Assembly (NCBI GenBank): GCA_008123405.1
Contig: VSSA01000001.1
Location: 248,001-312,000, forward strand
Length of the DNA stretch: 64,000 nt
Source: Nocardioides sp. BGMRC 2183
GTDB lineage: Bacteria; Actinomycetota; Actinomycetes; Propionibacteriales; Nocardioidaceae
Reading direction: 5' to 3'
Shown piece by piece: positions 51,277-59,698 of the stretch; position 1 is the stretch's first letter; each line of letters begins with the position of its first letter. A program made the translations under genes and the position numbers. The notes beneath the pieces are model-generated. The model did not search any database. It saw only the letters and a list, made by a program, of their open reading frames with translations, and had not been told where the DNA came from.

Positions 51277-52055
51277 TGGGTGCCGCCGTCGATGCGCACC
51301 TCGGTGCCGGTGATGAACGCGGCGTCCTCGCTGGCCAACATGGCGACCACGGAGGCGACCGTCTCCGGGCCCGCGAACCCGTCGCCGAGGGACGGCCGCA
51401 GCTTCACGAACAACCCCATGTCGGCGTCCTCGGGGAGGCCGGGTCCGACACTCTGACCACTGGCGCCGGAGCCGTCGGTCATCCCGGAGGAGATCGAGCC
51501 CGGCTGCACCGCGGTGAACCGGATGCCGCGGGAGGCGAACTCCGCGGCAAGCGTGTGCGTCATCGACTGGATGCCGCCCTTACTGGCGGCGTAGGCGGCC
51601 ATGTACGGGTGGGCGAACATCGCCGACGTGGAGCTGAAGTTCACCACCGCGGCGCCGGTGCCCTCCAACAGAGCCGGGATCGACTCCCGGATCACCATGA
51701 AGGTGCCGACCAGGTTGACCCGGAGCACCCGCTCGAAGTCGACGGTCGGCGTCTGCTCGCTGTGAGAGGAGCGCAGGATGCCGGCGGCGTTGACGAGCGC
51801 GTCCAGGCCGCCCAACTCCGCGACCGCAGCGGTCACGCCCGCTTGCACCGACTCCTCGTCGGCGACGTCCATGACTGTCGTGGTCAGCCGCGCGGCCGCG
51901 TCTCCTGCCTTGGTCACGGTGTCGGTCAGCCCCGCTGGGCTGACGTCGGCGGCCACCACGTGCCCGCCTTCGGCCAGCATCCGCAGGACCGTCGCCTGCC
52001 CGATGCCGGAGCCGCCTCCGGTGACCAGGACGCGGCGGTTCTCGTAACGCATCAT
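51270..52055 (-). CDS. Short-chain dehydrogenase
   Basis: 261 residues: TGGGSGIGQAT, NAAGILRSS, NFSSTSAMFA, AYAASKGGI and GTEVRIDGGTHY, a full SDR active site. It has an insertion before the C-terminus (GASGQSVGPGLPEDADMG) compared with its neighbours. ATG 52055 (MMRYEN) has GAGAGGG upstream; ATG 52052 is equivalent. It is divergent from another SDR over island site 11, although no xAnnnT hexamer lies at the expected place on this side. Confidence 0.85.
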   Translation of the reverse strand: MMRYENRRVLVTGGGSGIGQATVLRMLAEGGHVVAADVSPAGLTDTVTKAGDAAARLTTTVMDVADEESVQAGVTAAVAELGGLDALVNAAGILRSSHSEQTPTVDFERVLRVNLVGTFMVIRESIPALLEGTGAAVVNFSSTSAMFAHPYMAAYAASKGGIQSMTHTLAAEFASRGIRFTAVQPGSISSGMTDGSGASGQSVGPGLPEDADMGLFVKLRPSLGDGFAGPETVASVVAMLASEDAAFITGTEVRIDGGTHY

Positions 52056-52122
52056 GTGTTCCCTCTCTGCTCGTTCAGTGTCCGGCGAGTCAACCGAGGG
52101 CACCGGTGCGCCAACCGGGTTG

Positions 52123-52137
52123 TCCTGCCGAGCGGGA
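52123..52137. promoter_or_regulatory. Island palindrome, site 11
   Basis: TCCTGCCGAGCGGGA. CACAGT (52167-52172) begins 29 nt to the right, ahead of the SDR at 52206. The leftward side lacks a matching hexamer. Confidence 0.6.
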
Positions 52138-52205
52138 CGGCCCTCGTCTCGACGTGACGTGGATCGCACAGTTCCTCCACGTACCTACAGCGAGGAGAGA
52201 GACGG

Positions 52206-53003
52206 ATGAGCAGACTCGACGGCAAGGTCGTCATCATCACCGGTGGGTCCACCGGAATCGGCCTGGCGACCGCGCACCAGGCCCTCCGGGAGGGGGCTCG
52301 GGTGATGATCACCGGGCGGAACGAGGAGAAGGGAGCCAAGGCGCTGGCGGAGCTGGCCAGCGACGACGTCCGCTTCCACCGCCACGACGTCGCGTCCCGT
52401 GAGGACTGGGACGCCGTGGTCGTCGCGACTGTCGCCGCGTTCGGCCCCATCGACGGGCTGGTCAACAACGCCGGGCTGTCCGCCGCGGTCAACCTCATCG
52501 AGAACGAGTCCATCGAGGACTGGGACCTGGTCCTCGCGACCAATCTGACCGGGACCTTCCACGGCATGCAGACGGTGCTGCCCTCGATGAAGGAGCGCGG
52601 ATCCGGGTCGATCGTCAACGTCTCCTCGGCCGGCGGACTGATGGGCATCCCGCTGACCTCCAGCTACGCCGCCTCCAAGTGGGGCGTGCGCGGCATCACC
52701 CGGGTCGCAGCGTTGGAGCTGGCGAAGTACAAGGTCCGGGTGAACTCGGTCCATCCCGGGATGATCTACACCCCGATGAGCGCCGATGCCGCGCACCTGG
52801 TGGAGGGCGAGGGAAACTACCCGCCCGCCGCGATGGGCCGGGTCGGTGCATCGGAGGAGGTCTCCGGCGCGATCATCCACCTGCTCTCCGACGAGGCCAG
52901 CTACACCACCGGCGGCGAACTCGCTGTGGACGGCGGGTGGACCGCCGGGATCGCACCCCTCGCGCTGCTCGGTCCCGAGTTCGCGGGTCAGCTGCTGCCC
53001 TGA
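52206..53003 (+). CDS. Short-chain dehydrogenase (hydroxysteroid dehydrogenase-like)
   Basis: 265 residues: TGGSTGIGLAT, NNAGLSAAV, NVSSAGGLMG, SYAASKWGV, VHPGMIYTPM and LAVDGGWTAG. It closely resembles the SDRs at 16947 and 24978, and all three share the segment RVNSVHPG or RCNSVHPG and ASK-x-(A/G)-V-R-G, so they may be paralogues with different positional or stereo-specificity. GAGGAGAGA precedes the ATG. Its 3' end overlaps the convergent IclR gene by 16 bases. Confidence 0.85.
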   Translation: MSRLDGKVVIITGGSTGIGLATAHQALREGARVMITGRNEEKGAKALAELASDDVRFHRHDVASREDWDAVVVATVAAFGPIDGLVNNAGLSAAVNLIENESIEDWDLVLATNLTGTFHGMQTVLPSMKERGSGSIVNVSSAGGLMGIPLTSSYAASKWGVRGITRVAALELAKYKVRVNSVHPGMIYTPMSADAAHLVEGEGNYPPAAMGRVGASEEVSGAIIHLLSDEASYTTGGELAVDGGWTAGIAPLALLGPEFAGQLLP

Positions 53004-53881
53004 TCAGCCAGCCTCTCGGCCGCCGCGCGCAGCTCGAGGATGTAGTCGGCGCGCTCGGCGGGCGGGACGGCTGTCCGCATCGGACCGATCTGGACCTGGT
53101 AGGTGACCTCGCCCCGTGGGTTCGGCACCGGCGCACTGAGGTGGCCGATGGACAGCGGGAGCTCCGCGGTCAGCTCGGTCGCGGTGTAGGGCCGGCCGCC
53201 GATCTCGAGCAACAGGCCGCCCACCCGGTCACGCAGCGCCCGACGTGAAGGGTGCTCCCTCAGGACCTCCGCCATCTCACCGAGCACCTCGAGCAGCGTC
53301 TGCTCGGCCTCCTCCATCGCGAACACCGCGACGCCGGTGTCCCGGATGTCGTCCAGCAGGGCGGTGAGCATCGCCCGGTCCGCTTCTGCCCCTGAGGCCA
53401 GCCAGTCGCGTCGTACCGGATCGCTCGCGTAGGCGATGACGGCGGCGCTGCTCGGTGCGCGCAACGGGAACCGGCTACCCAGCTCGACGCCGGCGGCACG
53501 CCGATGATCATCGCGGCTCATCGCGACGAATGTCACCTGGTCCCCGGAGACCCGGGTCAGCGCCGCCCCGCAGCCGACCCGCGCCGCGAGGTCGTCGAGC
53601 ACCTCAGTCGTTGCGGCTCCCGTCGGGAGCGCACGCTCCAGGGCGTGCGCGACACCGACCAGTCCCGGGCCCAGCACGTAGCTGCGGTCGGGGCGACGTT
53701 CGACCCACCCCGCCGACCTCAGTGAGCCGAGGATCGCGGTGCCGGTGGCCCGGCTGAGCTCGAGCTGGGAGCAGACCTGCGCCACCGTGCGTCCATCGGG
53801 ATGGCGCGCGATCAGCTCGGTGACAGCCACGACCCGGTCGGTGGGCGGGGAACCGGAGGGCATTGACCTGGCTGCTGTCAC
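52988..53881 (-). CDS. IclR family transcriptional regulator (P450-adjacent)
   Basis: 297 residues with a winged helix (VAVTELIARHPDGRTVAQVCSQLELSRATGTAILGSLRSAGWVERR) and a C-terminal effector domain (YVLGPGLVGVAHALERALP, GAALTRVSGDQVTFVAMSRDD). The canonical IclR end is replaced by a more divergent region with AELPLSIGHLSAPVPNPRGE. GTG 53881 follows GAAAGGA by 6 nt; ATG 53863 is the alternative. It is divergent from the P450 gene over a cluster of TTCGAC half-sites, so it most likely controls that gene. Confidence 0.85.
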   Translation of the reverse strand: MTAARSMPSGSPPTDRVVAVTELIARHPDGRTVAQVCSQLELSRATGTAILGSLRSAGWVERRPDRSYVLGPGLVGVAHALERALPTGAATTEVLDDLAARVGCGAALTRVSGDQVTFVAMSRDDHRRAAGVELGSRFPLRAPSSAAVIAYASDPVRRDWLASGAEADRAMLTALLDDIRDTGVAVFAMEEAEQTLLEVLGEMAEVLREHPSRRALRDRVGGLLLEIGGRPYTATELTAELPLSIGHLSAPVPNPRGEVTYQVQIGPMRTAVPPAERADYILELRAAAERLADQGSS

Positions 53882-53902
53882 GTGCTTTCCTTTCGCCGAT
53901 AG

Positions 53903-53930
53903 TTCGACACTGAGGCGTCGAATATTCGAC
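53903..53930. promoter_or_regulatory. Triple half-site operator between IclR and P450 genes
   Basis: TTCGAC (53903-53908), GTCGAA (53917-53922) and ATTCGAC (53924-53930). The last two form the perfect palindrome GTCGAATATTCGAC (53917-53930); the first two form an inverted repeat with an 8-bp spacer. This is unrelated to the island palindrome. Confidence 0.7.
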
Positions 53931-53949
53931 ATCCTACCGGAGGCGTGCG

Positions 53950-55152
53950 ATGACCGAAACCCTGATCTCCGACGGGTTCGACAGCTTGGTGGACCTCGGG
54001 CGGGACGACCCGACCGATCTCCACGGAATCCTGGCCGACCTGCGTCGCAAGAAGCCGTACGCGGTGGTGCGACACCGCGGTGAGCGTGCGGTCGTGTTGC
54101 TGACCGAGGAGCTCGTCGCTGCCGCGTTCCGCGACGAGAAGACCTTCCCGGCGATGGCGGCGTACACCAGGGCCAACCAGCCCGTCCTGGGGCGCACCAT
54201 CCAGTCGATGACCGGACGGGAACACCGGATCAACAAGTCCCTCGTCTCCCGCCCCTTCCGCAACCTTGCCGCCGAGCAGCTGCGCGAGCCGATGATCGCC
54301 CCCATCGTGCACGCGCTGATCGACGAGTTCGCCGATCGGGGCGAGGCGGACCTCGTCGCCGAGTTCACCCAGCCGCTGCCGATCCGGGTGATCGCTTCGC
54401 TCATCGGCATCGCGGAGACCGACACCGACCAGCTGGCCTCATGGGCGCACGACCTCTTCAACTTCCCGCACGACCCCGAGGGCGCCCATCGGGCCGCGCG
54501 CGAGTTCTCCGCCTACGTCGCCCCCGTGGTCGCCGAGCGTCGCCACAACCCCGGAGACGACTTGATCTCGGTCCTGGTCACCGCCGAGGTGGAGGGCGAG
54601 CGGCTCGACGACGAGCAGGTCCTGACCTTCCTCCGCCTGCTGTTCCCCGCCGGCGCCGACACGACGCACCTGGCCCTGGGCAACATCTTGTGTGGCCTCC
54701 TCACCCACCCCGACCAGTGGGCGCTGCTCCGCGCCGACCCGGGTGAGGAAGCGGAGTGGGCCGTGAATGAAGGTCTGCGCTGGGAGCCGCCGGTGTCCTT
54801 GCTGCACCGGGTCTGCCCCGAGGCCGTCACCTGGCAGGGCATCGACATTCCGGCCGACACGGCCGTCATCTTCGCGATCACGGCCGCGAATCGAGACCCG
54901 CAGGTCTACAGCGACCCCGACAGGTTCGACATCGGTCGCCGTGCTGCGCCCCTGACCACGTTCGGAGGCGGCCCACACTCCTGCCTCGGCAACTGGCTCG
55001 CCAAGGCCGAGATGCAGGTGGCCGTCGCCACGCTGGCGGAACGCCTCCCCGGGCTGAGGCTGCGACCCGGTGCCGCCGAACCGGTCACGTTCCAGATCGG
55101 AAAGGCGCTGCGCGGCCCGAGCTCGCTGTGGGTGGAGTGGGACCTCGCCTGA
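53950..55152 (+). CDS. Cytochrome P450
   Basis: A 400-residue soluble bacterial P450. The I-helix oxygen-binding motif is FPAGADTTH, the K-helix ExxR is EGLRW, and the heme-thiolate loop is FGGGPHSCLGNWLAKAE with the axial Cys. No signal or membrane segment is present. No ferredoxin gene is adjacent, so the redox partner must be elsewhere. The gene is controlled by its own IclR operator rather than the island palindrome, which suggests a different inducer or substrate class. Hydroxylation of a steroid or terpenoid is possible. Confidence 0.93.
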   Translation: MTETLISDGFDSLVDLGRDDPTDLHGILADLRRKKPYAVVRHRGERAVVLLTEELVAAAFRDEKTFPAMAAYTRANQPVLGRTIQSMTGREHRINKSLVSRPFRNLAAEQLREPMIAPIVHALIDEFADRGEADLVAEFTQPLPIRVIASLIGIAETDTDQLASWAHDLFNFPHDPEGAHRAAREFSAYVAPVVAERRHNPGDDLISVLVTAEVEGERLDDEQVLTFLRLLFPAGADTTHLALGNILCGLLTHPDQWALLRADPGEEAEWAVNEGLRWEPPVSLLHRVCPEAVTWQGIDIPADTAVIFAITAANRDPQVYSDPDRFDIGRRAAPLTTFGGGPHSCLGNWLAKAEMQVAVATLAERLPGLRLRPGAAEPVTFQIGKALRGPSSLWVEWDLA

Positions 55153-55176
55153 ACCGACTCCCGACGTCCAGCATCC

Positions 55177-55833
55177 TCACGGGGTGAGGCCGCGGGCGGT
55201 CAGCTCGGTGTAGGGATCGACCGGCTCGCCGCGGTGCACCTCGAGGTGCAGGTGCGGGCCGGTGGTGTTGCCGGTCAACCCGATCGCGCCGACCTGGGTG
55301 CCGGCGGCGACGGATTGGCCCACCTCGACGGTGGCCGCGCTCATGTGGCAGTACCACCAGATCGAGCCGTCCTGTGCCTGGACGACAACCTTGAGCCCGA
55401 AGGCGCCGTCGTACCCGACAGAGACCACGTGGCCGGCGACGGCGGCGCCGATGCGGCTGCCGTAGGCCGCCGCGAAGTCGAGGCCGGTGTGGGTCGAGCT
55501 CCAGTTGGAGCCCGATGCTCCGAAGGTGCCGGTGAGGTGGTAGCCGGCGACCGGCAGGACCGCGGTGACCGGCGCCAGCGGTGTACGTCGCAGCACGTCA
55601 CGTGCCGGCTGTCGGATCACCAGGCCGCCCGCCGCGTGGACGCCGGTGGCAGCGAGGACGAGGGTGTCGTTGTCGGCCGCGGGTCCGGCGGCGGAGTCGG
55701 CAGTGGTGGAGTCGGCAGTGGTGGAGCTGGGGGCGGCGGTAGCGGAGGGCGCTGCGCCGACGCCGCCGATGACCAGCCCGGCCGTGGCTGCGACGAGCAG
55801 CGAACGACGCAGGGTGGATCGGTGTGCGGACAT
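55177..55833 (-). CDS. Secreted M23 family metallopeptidase
   Basis: 218 residues. MSAHRSTLRRSLLVAATAGLV is a signal peptide, followed by an Ala/Ser/Thr-rich linker (APSSTTADSTTADSAAG) and an M23 lysostaphin-like domain with zinc ligands in SSTHTGLDFAAAYG (His/Asp) and GPHLHLEVHRG (HxH). Such enzymes cut peptidoglycan cross-bridges. ATG 55833 begins the signal peptide; the frame extends to 55884 without support. The last 30 bp recur exactly at 10164-10193. Confidence 0.9.
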   Translation of the reverse strand: MSAHRSTLRRSLLVAATAGLVIGGVGAAPSATAAPSSTTADSTTADSAAGPAADNDTLVLAATGVHAAGGLVIRQPARDVLRRTPLAPVTAVLPVAGYHLTGTFGASGSNWSSTHTGLDFAAAYGSRIGAAVAGHVVSVGYDGAFGLKVVVQAQDGSIWWYCHMSAATVEVGQSVAAGTQVGAIGLTGNTTGPHLHLEVHRGEPVDPYTELTARGLTP

Positions 55834-55970
55834 GCTCAGATTCCTTCGTACGGGTGCTTGACAGGTGCTAACTGCTGCAAGCACCGCGCTCCAGTGAGAC
55901 AGCCGCGAGGGCGTGCGCTCAACTCGCGGGCCCGCCGCCTGTGGCCCACGTCATGGACCTGCGTCACATC

Positions 55971-55987
55971 CCCGCCGGACCGGCGGG
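55971..55987. repeat. Short palindrome in the M23-M20 spacer
   Basis: CCCGCCGG-A-CCGGCGGG. The surrounding 267-bp divergent spacer (55834-56100) shows no convincing gene. The leader of the M23 gene can fold GGTGCTTG with CAAGCACC. Confidence 0.6.
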
Positions 55988-56100
55988 CGTTCTGGGACCG
56001 ACGTCACACAGCCGATCGGCGCTGCTGGCGTCGCGCGCGGGGGACGTCGGCGGTCGCCGCCCGGGGTTGCGCGCTGAGGGTCGCGTGCCACGATGGCGGC

Positions 56101-57429
56101 ATGGATGCGACGCGGATCGATGCTCGGGAAGTCGACCCTGCGGCCGAGGTCGTCGAGCTCTGTCGCGACCTCATCCGGTGCGACACCTCGAACTACGGCG
56201 ACGTCGAGGGGCCGGGGGAGCGCAAGGCCGCCGAGTACGTCGCCGAGCGTCTCTCCGAGGCAGGACTGGAGCCGCAGATCATCGAGACCTCACCCGGTCG
56301 TACCAACGTCGTCGCCCGCTGGGGCGGTGCCGACCCGACCCGCGACGACGGGTTGCTGGTGCACGGGCACCTCGACGTGGTGCCGGCGGCCGCCGAGGAC
56401 TGGCGGGTGGATCCGTTCAGCGGGGAGATCGTCGACGGCTACGTCTGGGGACGCGGCGCCATCGACATGAAGGACTTCAACGCGATGGTCCTCTCCGTGG
56501 TGCGTGCCCGACAGGCGACGGGACGGCTCCCGGCCCGCCCGATCGTGCTCTGCTTCACCGCTGACGAGGAGGCCGGCGGCCACCACGGCGCCGAGGTGCT
56601 GGTCCGTGACCATCCGGAGCTCTTCGAGGGCTGCACCGAGGCGATCGGCGAGGTGGGTGGCTTCTCGGCCACGGTGCGCGGACGGCGGCTCTACCTGATC
56701 GAGGCCGCCGAGCGCGGCATGGCCTGGATGCGGCTGACTGCCCGCGGCCGTGCCGGCCACGGGTCGATGATCAACGACGACAACGCGGTCACCCGACTGG
56801 CCTCCGCCGTCGCGCGGGTCGGCGCCCACGATTGGCCCGTGCGGCTCACGCCGACGATGCGCACGCTGCTAGGCACCGTCGGTGACCTTGCCGGACAGGA
56901 GCCGACTCCGGAGAACGCGGTGCAGCTGATGCAGGAGTTCGGCTCGGCCACCAGGATGCTCGGTGCGGTGCTGAAGAACTCGGTCAACCCGACCATGCTC
57001 GACGCCGGCTACAAGGTGAACGTGATCCCGACCGAGGCCACCGCCCACCTCGACGGCCGCTTCCTGCCCGGCTACGAGGAGGAGTTCTTCGGCACGCTGC
57101 GGGAGCTGGTCGGCGACGACATCGCCATCGACTTCGTCTCCAAACAGCCGCCCTGGGAGATGCCGTACGACGGAGCCGTGGTGGACGCGATGACCAGCAG
57201 CCTGCTGGCGCAGGACCCGGACGCGGTGGTGGCGCCGTACCTGATGAGTGCAGGCACGGACGCCAAACACTTCTCCAAGCTGGGCATCCGCACCTACGGG
57301 TTCGTGCCGCTGCGGCTCCCCGACGACCTCGACTTCACCGCGCTCTTCCACGGGGTGGATGAGCGGGTGCCGGTCGACGCGCTCGAGTTCGGCGCGCGTG
57401 TGGTCGACGACTTCCTCGACCGCGCCTGA
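56101..57429 (+). CDS. M20 family metallopeptidase (DapE/ArgE/CPG2-like)
   Basis: A 442-residue di-zinc amidohydrolase. HGHLDVVP carries the first metal His and Asp, GRGAIDMKDFNAM the bridging Asp, TADEEAGG the catalytic Glu pair, and MSAGTDAKHF the late His. The lid/dimerisation domain lies between about residues 205 and 330. CACGAT (56089-56094) lies 6 nt before the ATG, so the transcript is probably leaderless. A homologue lies in the mycobacterial mshC/uppP region, consistent with conserved synteny. Confidence 0.92.
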   Translation: MDATRIDAREVDPAAEVVELCRDLIRCDTSNYGDVEGPGERKAAEYVAERLSEAGLEPQIIETSPGRTNVVARWGGADPTRDDGLLVHGHLDVVPAAAEDWRVDPFSGEIVDGYVWGRGAIDMKDFNAMVLSVVRARQATGRLPARPIVLCFTADEEAGGHHGAEVLVRDHPELFEGCTEAIGEVGGFSATVRGRRLYLIEAAERGMAWMRLTARGRAGHGSMINDDNAVTRLASAVARVGAHDWPVRLTPTMRTLLGTVGDLAGQEPTPENAVQLMQEFGSATRMLGAVLKNSVNPTMLDAGYKVNVIPTEATAHLDGRFLPGYEEEFFGTLRELVGDDIAIDFVSKQPPWEMPYDGAVVDAMTSSLLAQDPDAVVAPYLMSAGTDAKHFSKLGIRTYGFVPLRLPDDLDFTALFHGVDERVPVDALEFGARVVDDFLDRA

Positions 57430-57462
57430 TCCGCCCCTGATCCGCGCGGTCGGGTCAGGGGA

Positions 57463-57705
57463 TCACGCGGTCCGGACCGCCCGGATGATCTTGCGCCGCA
57501 GCACCACGCGTCGCTTGCCGTCGTGACCGATCTGCACCCGGTCGAGCTCCCAGCCGCCGTGCTCGGCACGCTCGCTGAGCAGCTTGGCGACAACGTTGCG
57601 GGAGAACGACCGATCGAAGGTGACCCGGTCGAACTCCCACTCGACGCCGCGACCGAGGCCGCGCATCAACGCGGTGCGGGGCGCCCGGGTGGTGGGGGTG
57701 CTCAT
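57463..57705 (-). CDS. DUF5703 family small protein
   Basis: 80 residues: RGVEWEFDRVTFDRSFSRNV, then LLSERAEHGGWELDRVQIGHDGKRRVVLRRKIIR. This basic protein family is conserved in actinobacteria next to M20 peptidase/uppP genes and has no known function. The ATG overlaps the aldo/keto reductase stop (ATGA), so both are co-translated. Confidence 0.85.
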   Translation of the reverse strand: MSTPTTRAPRTALMRGLGRGVEWEFDRVTFDRSFSRNVVAKLLSERAEHGGWELDRVQIGHDGKRRVVLRRKIIRAVRTA

Positions 57706-58664
57706 GCGTCGTATCCGCTGAACGGATCGGAGACATCGTCGAGTGCCGCGCGGATCTCCGGCGGCAGCGACCGGCCCTCGGAGCCGAGTGCCACCTTCAG
57801 CTGTGCGGCCGTCCGCGCGCCCACGATCGGTGCGCACACCCCCGGGCGGTCCCGCACCCAGACCAGGGCAACCTCCAGCGGGGTCCAGCCCAGCCCGTCG
57901 GCGGCGCGGCAGACCGCCTCCACCACCTGACGGCTGTGGTCGTCGAAGTAGGTCTCCACGAAAGAGGAGGCACGGGAGGCGCCGCGAGAGTCCGAGGGGG
58001 TGCCACCGCGGTACTTGCCGGTGAGCACCCCGCGTCCGAGCGGCGACCACGGCAGGATGCCGAGGTCGTTGGCGGCCGCAGCAGCCAGGACCTCGTGCTC
58101 GATCCGTCGATTCACCAAGGAGTACTCCACCTGCGTGGAGACCAGCGGTGCCCGGCCGGGGACGGCCCGCTGCCACGTGGCCACCTGGGCGGTCTGCCAC
58201 CCCGTGTAGTTCGAGACGCCCACGTAGGCGGCGCGACCGCTGGAGACGGCATGGTCCAGCGCGCCGAGGGTCTCCTCCCACGGCACGTCGTCGCTCCACA
58301 GGTGCACCTGCCACAGGTCGACGTGGTCGGTGCCGAGCCGGCGGAGCGAGGTGTCGAGTCCGCGCAGCAGCGCGCCGCGCGAGGTGTCCGTGCTGCGCTC
58401 CCCGCCCCGACGCCAGATCCCGGCCTTGGTCGCCAGCACCACCTCGTCGCGGGGCACGACATCGCCGACCAGCGATCCGATCAACGCCTCGGACCGGCCG
58501 TCGGTGTAGCCGGCTGCGGTGTCCAGGAGCGTGCCGCCGGCGTCGACGTACGCGACCAACTGGTCGCGAGCCTCGTGCTCGTCGGTGTCCTTGCCCCAGG
58601 TCATCGTGCCGAGGCCCAGTCGGGAGACCCGGAGTCCGCTGGAGCCGACGAACCGCTGCTGCAT
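57702..58664 (-). CDS. Aldo/keto reductase
   Basis: A 320-residue (alpha/beta)8 NADPH oxidoreductase. GTMTWGKDTDEHEARDQL, LLDTAAGYTDGRSEALIG (Asp and Tyr of the tetrad), ATKAGIWRR (Lys), DLWQVHLWSDDVP (His), ILPWSPLGRGVLTGKYRGG and the C-terminal cofactor loop IVGARTAAQL. ATG 58664 (MQQRFVGSSGL) is chosen; the frame goes to 58709. It is divergent from uppP and coupled to the DUF5703 gene. Confidence 0.92.
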   Translation of the reverse strand: MQQRFVGSSGLRVSRLGLGTMTWGKDTDEHEARDQLVAYVDAGGTLLDTAAGYTDGRSEALIGSLVGDVVPRDEVVLATKAGIWRRGGERSTDTSRGALLRGLDTSLRRLGTDHVDLWQVHLWSDDVPWEETLGALDHAVSSGRAAYVGVSNYTGWQTAQVATWQRAVPGRAPLVSTQVEYSLVNRRIEHEVLAAAAANDLGILPWSPLGRGVLTGKYRGGTPSDSRGASRASSFVETYFDDHSRQVVEAVCRAADGLGWTPLEVALVWVRDRPGVCAPIVGARTAAQLKVALGSEGRSLPPEIRAALDDVSDPFSGYDA

Positions 58665-58722
58665 GGTGCACAAGGTAGCGCCGCACCGGTGGGCCCTTGG
58701 ACGGGGCACGCCGTGGGCACCT

Positions 58723-58728
58723 TAGGAT
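58723..58728 (+). promoter_or_regulatory. Predicted -10 element of uppP (leaderless)
   Basis: TAGGAT, 7 nt before the GTG at 58736, with no Shine-Dalgarno sequence between. Confidence 0.5.
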
Positions 58729-58735
58729 CGCCCGC

Positions 58736-59578
58736 GTGGTCGAGTTCCTCCAGGCGGTGTTCCTCGGCGTCCTCCAGGGCCTGACCGAGTTCCTCCCGAT
58801 CTCCAGCAGCGCCCATCTGCGGATCTTCCCCGAGCTCTTCGGGTGGGGCGATCCCGGTGCCGCGTTCACCGCGGTGATCCAGATCGGCACCGAGCTCGCC
58901 GTGCTCATCTACTTCCGCAAGGACATCTGGCGGATCGCGAACGCCTGGTTGCGCTCGCTGTTCAAACCGGAGTACCGCGGCACGTTCGACGCCCGGATGG
59001 GTTGGTTCATCATCGTCGGCTCGGTGCCGATCGTGATCCTCGGCGTGGCGCTCAAGGACGTCATCGAGCGCGACTTCCGCAACCTCTGGATCATCGCCAC
59101 GACGCTGATCGTGATGGGCATCGTGCTCGGCATCGCCGACCGCTACAGCCGCAACGACCGTGAGATCAAACAACTGACCCTGCGTCACGCGATCTTCATG
59201 GGCCTGGCCCAGGCCGCGGCACTCATCCCCGGCGTCTCCCGGTCGGGAGCGACGATCTCCATGGGGCGCTTCCTCGGTTACGAGCGGGAAGCTGCCACCC
59301 GCTTCGCGTTCCTGCTGGCGATCCCGGCCGTCGTCGGCGCCGGCATCTTCGAGCTCGGCGAGATCTCCCACGTCGGTGAGAAGACCGCCGGCGAGGCGAG
59401 CTATGGCTGGGGCCCGACGATCACCGCGACCGTGGTCTCCTTCATCGTCGGGTACGCCGCCATCGCCTGGCTGCTGCGCTACGTCTCCACCCGTTCCTAC
59501 GCGCCGTTCGTGATCTACCGGATCCTGCTCGGCGCCGGCGTGATGATCCTGCTCGGCATGGGCGTCCTGACGCCGTGA
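58736..59578 (+). CDS. uppP: Undecaprenyl-diphosphatase UppP (BacA)
   Basis: 280 residues, about eight membrane helices. It recycles undecaprenyl pyrophosphate for cell-wall synthesis. The two active-site motifs are TEFLPISSSAHL and PGVSRSGATI. The GTG at 58736 follows TAGGAT by 7 nt. It is followed by a 21-bp perfect inverted repeat. Confidence 0.96.
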   Translation: MVEFLQAVFLGVLQGLTEFLPISSSAHLRIFPELFGWGDPGAAFTAVIQIGTELAVLIYFRKDIWRIANAWLRSLFKPEYRGTFDARMGWFIIVGSVPIVILGVALKDVIERDFRNLWIIATTLIVMGIVLGIADRYSRNDREIKQLTLRHAIFMGLAQAAALIPGVSRSGATISMGRFLGYEREAATRFAFLLAIPAVVGAGIFELGEISHVGEKTAGEASYGWGPTITATVVSFIVGYAAIAWLLRYVSTRSYAPFVIYRILLGAGVMILLGMGVLTP

Positions 59579-59583
59579 TCACC

Positions 59584-59633
59584 GAGTTGTCAGGGTGAGA
59601 GTGACCTATAGATCACTCTCACCCTGACAACTC
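59584..59633. terminator. 21-bp perfect inverted repeat downstream of uppP
   Basis: Arms 59584-59604 and 59613-59633 are exact complements (outer ends GAGTTGTCAGGG and CCCTGACAACTC), with an 8-nt loop containing CTATAG. It is unusually AT-rich for this genome and lacks a T-tract. It could terminate uppP, or be a small dispersed palindromic element. Confidence 0.7.
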
Positions 59634-59698
59634 CGGCCGGCGCTGTCCGCCTGTGGAGGGCACCCGCACGTTGCCCCGAGTCGGTGCATGCTCGCTCC

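Noticed and set aside
11663-55152. KstR-type AAC/GTT operators in the steroid gene cluster
   Set aside because: None was noticed at the ksh, kst or hsa promoters; the TCCCG palindrome is there instead.
55834-56100. Possible c-di-AMP (ydaO-type) riboswitch before the M23 peptidase gene
   Set aside because: Such elements often precede actinobacterial cell-wall hydrolases, but the conserved core sequences could not be recognised; only a simple hairpin is visible.
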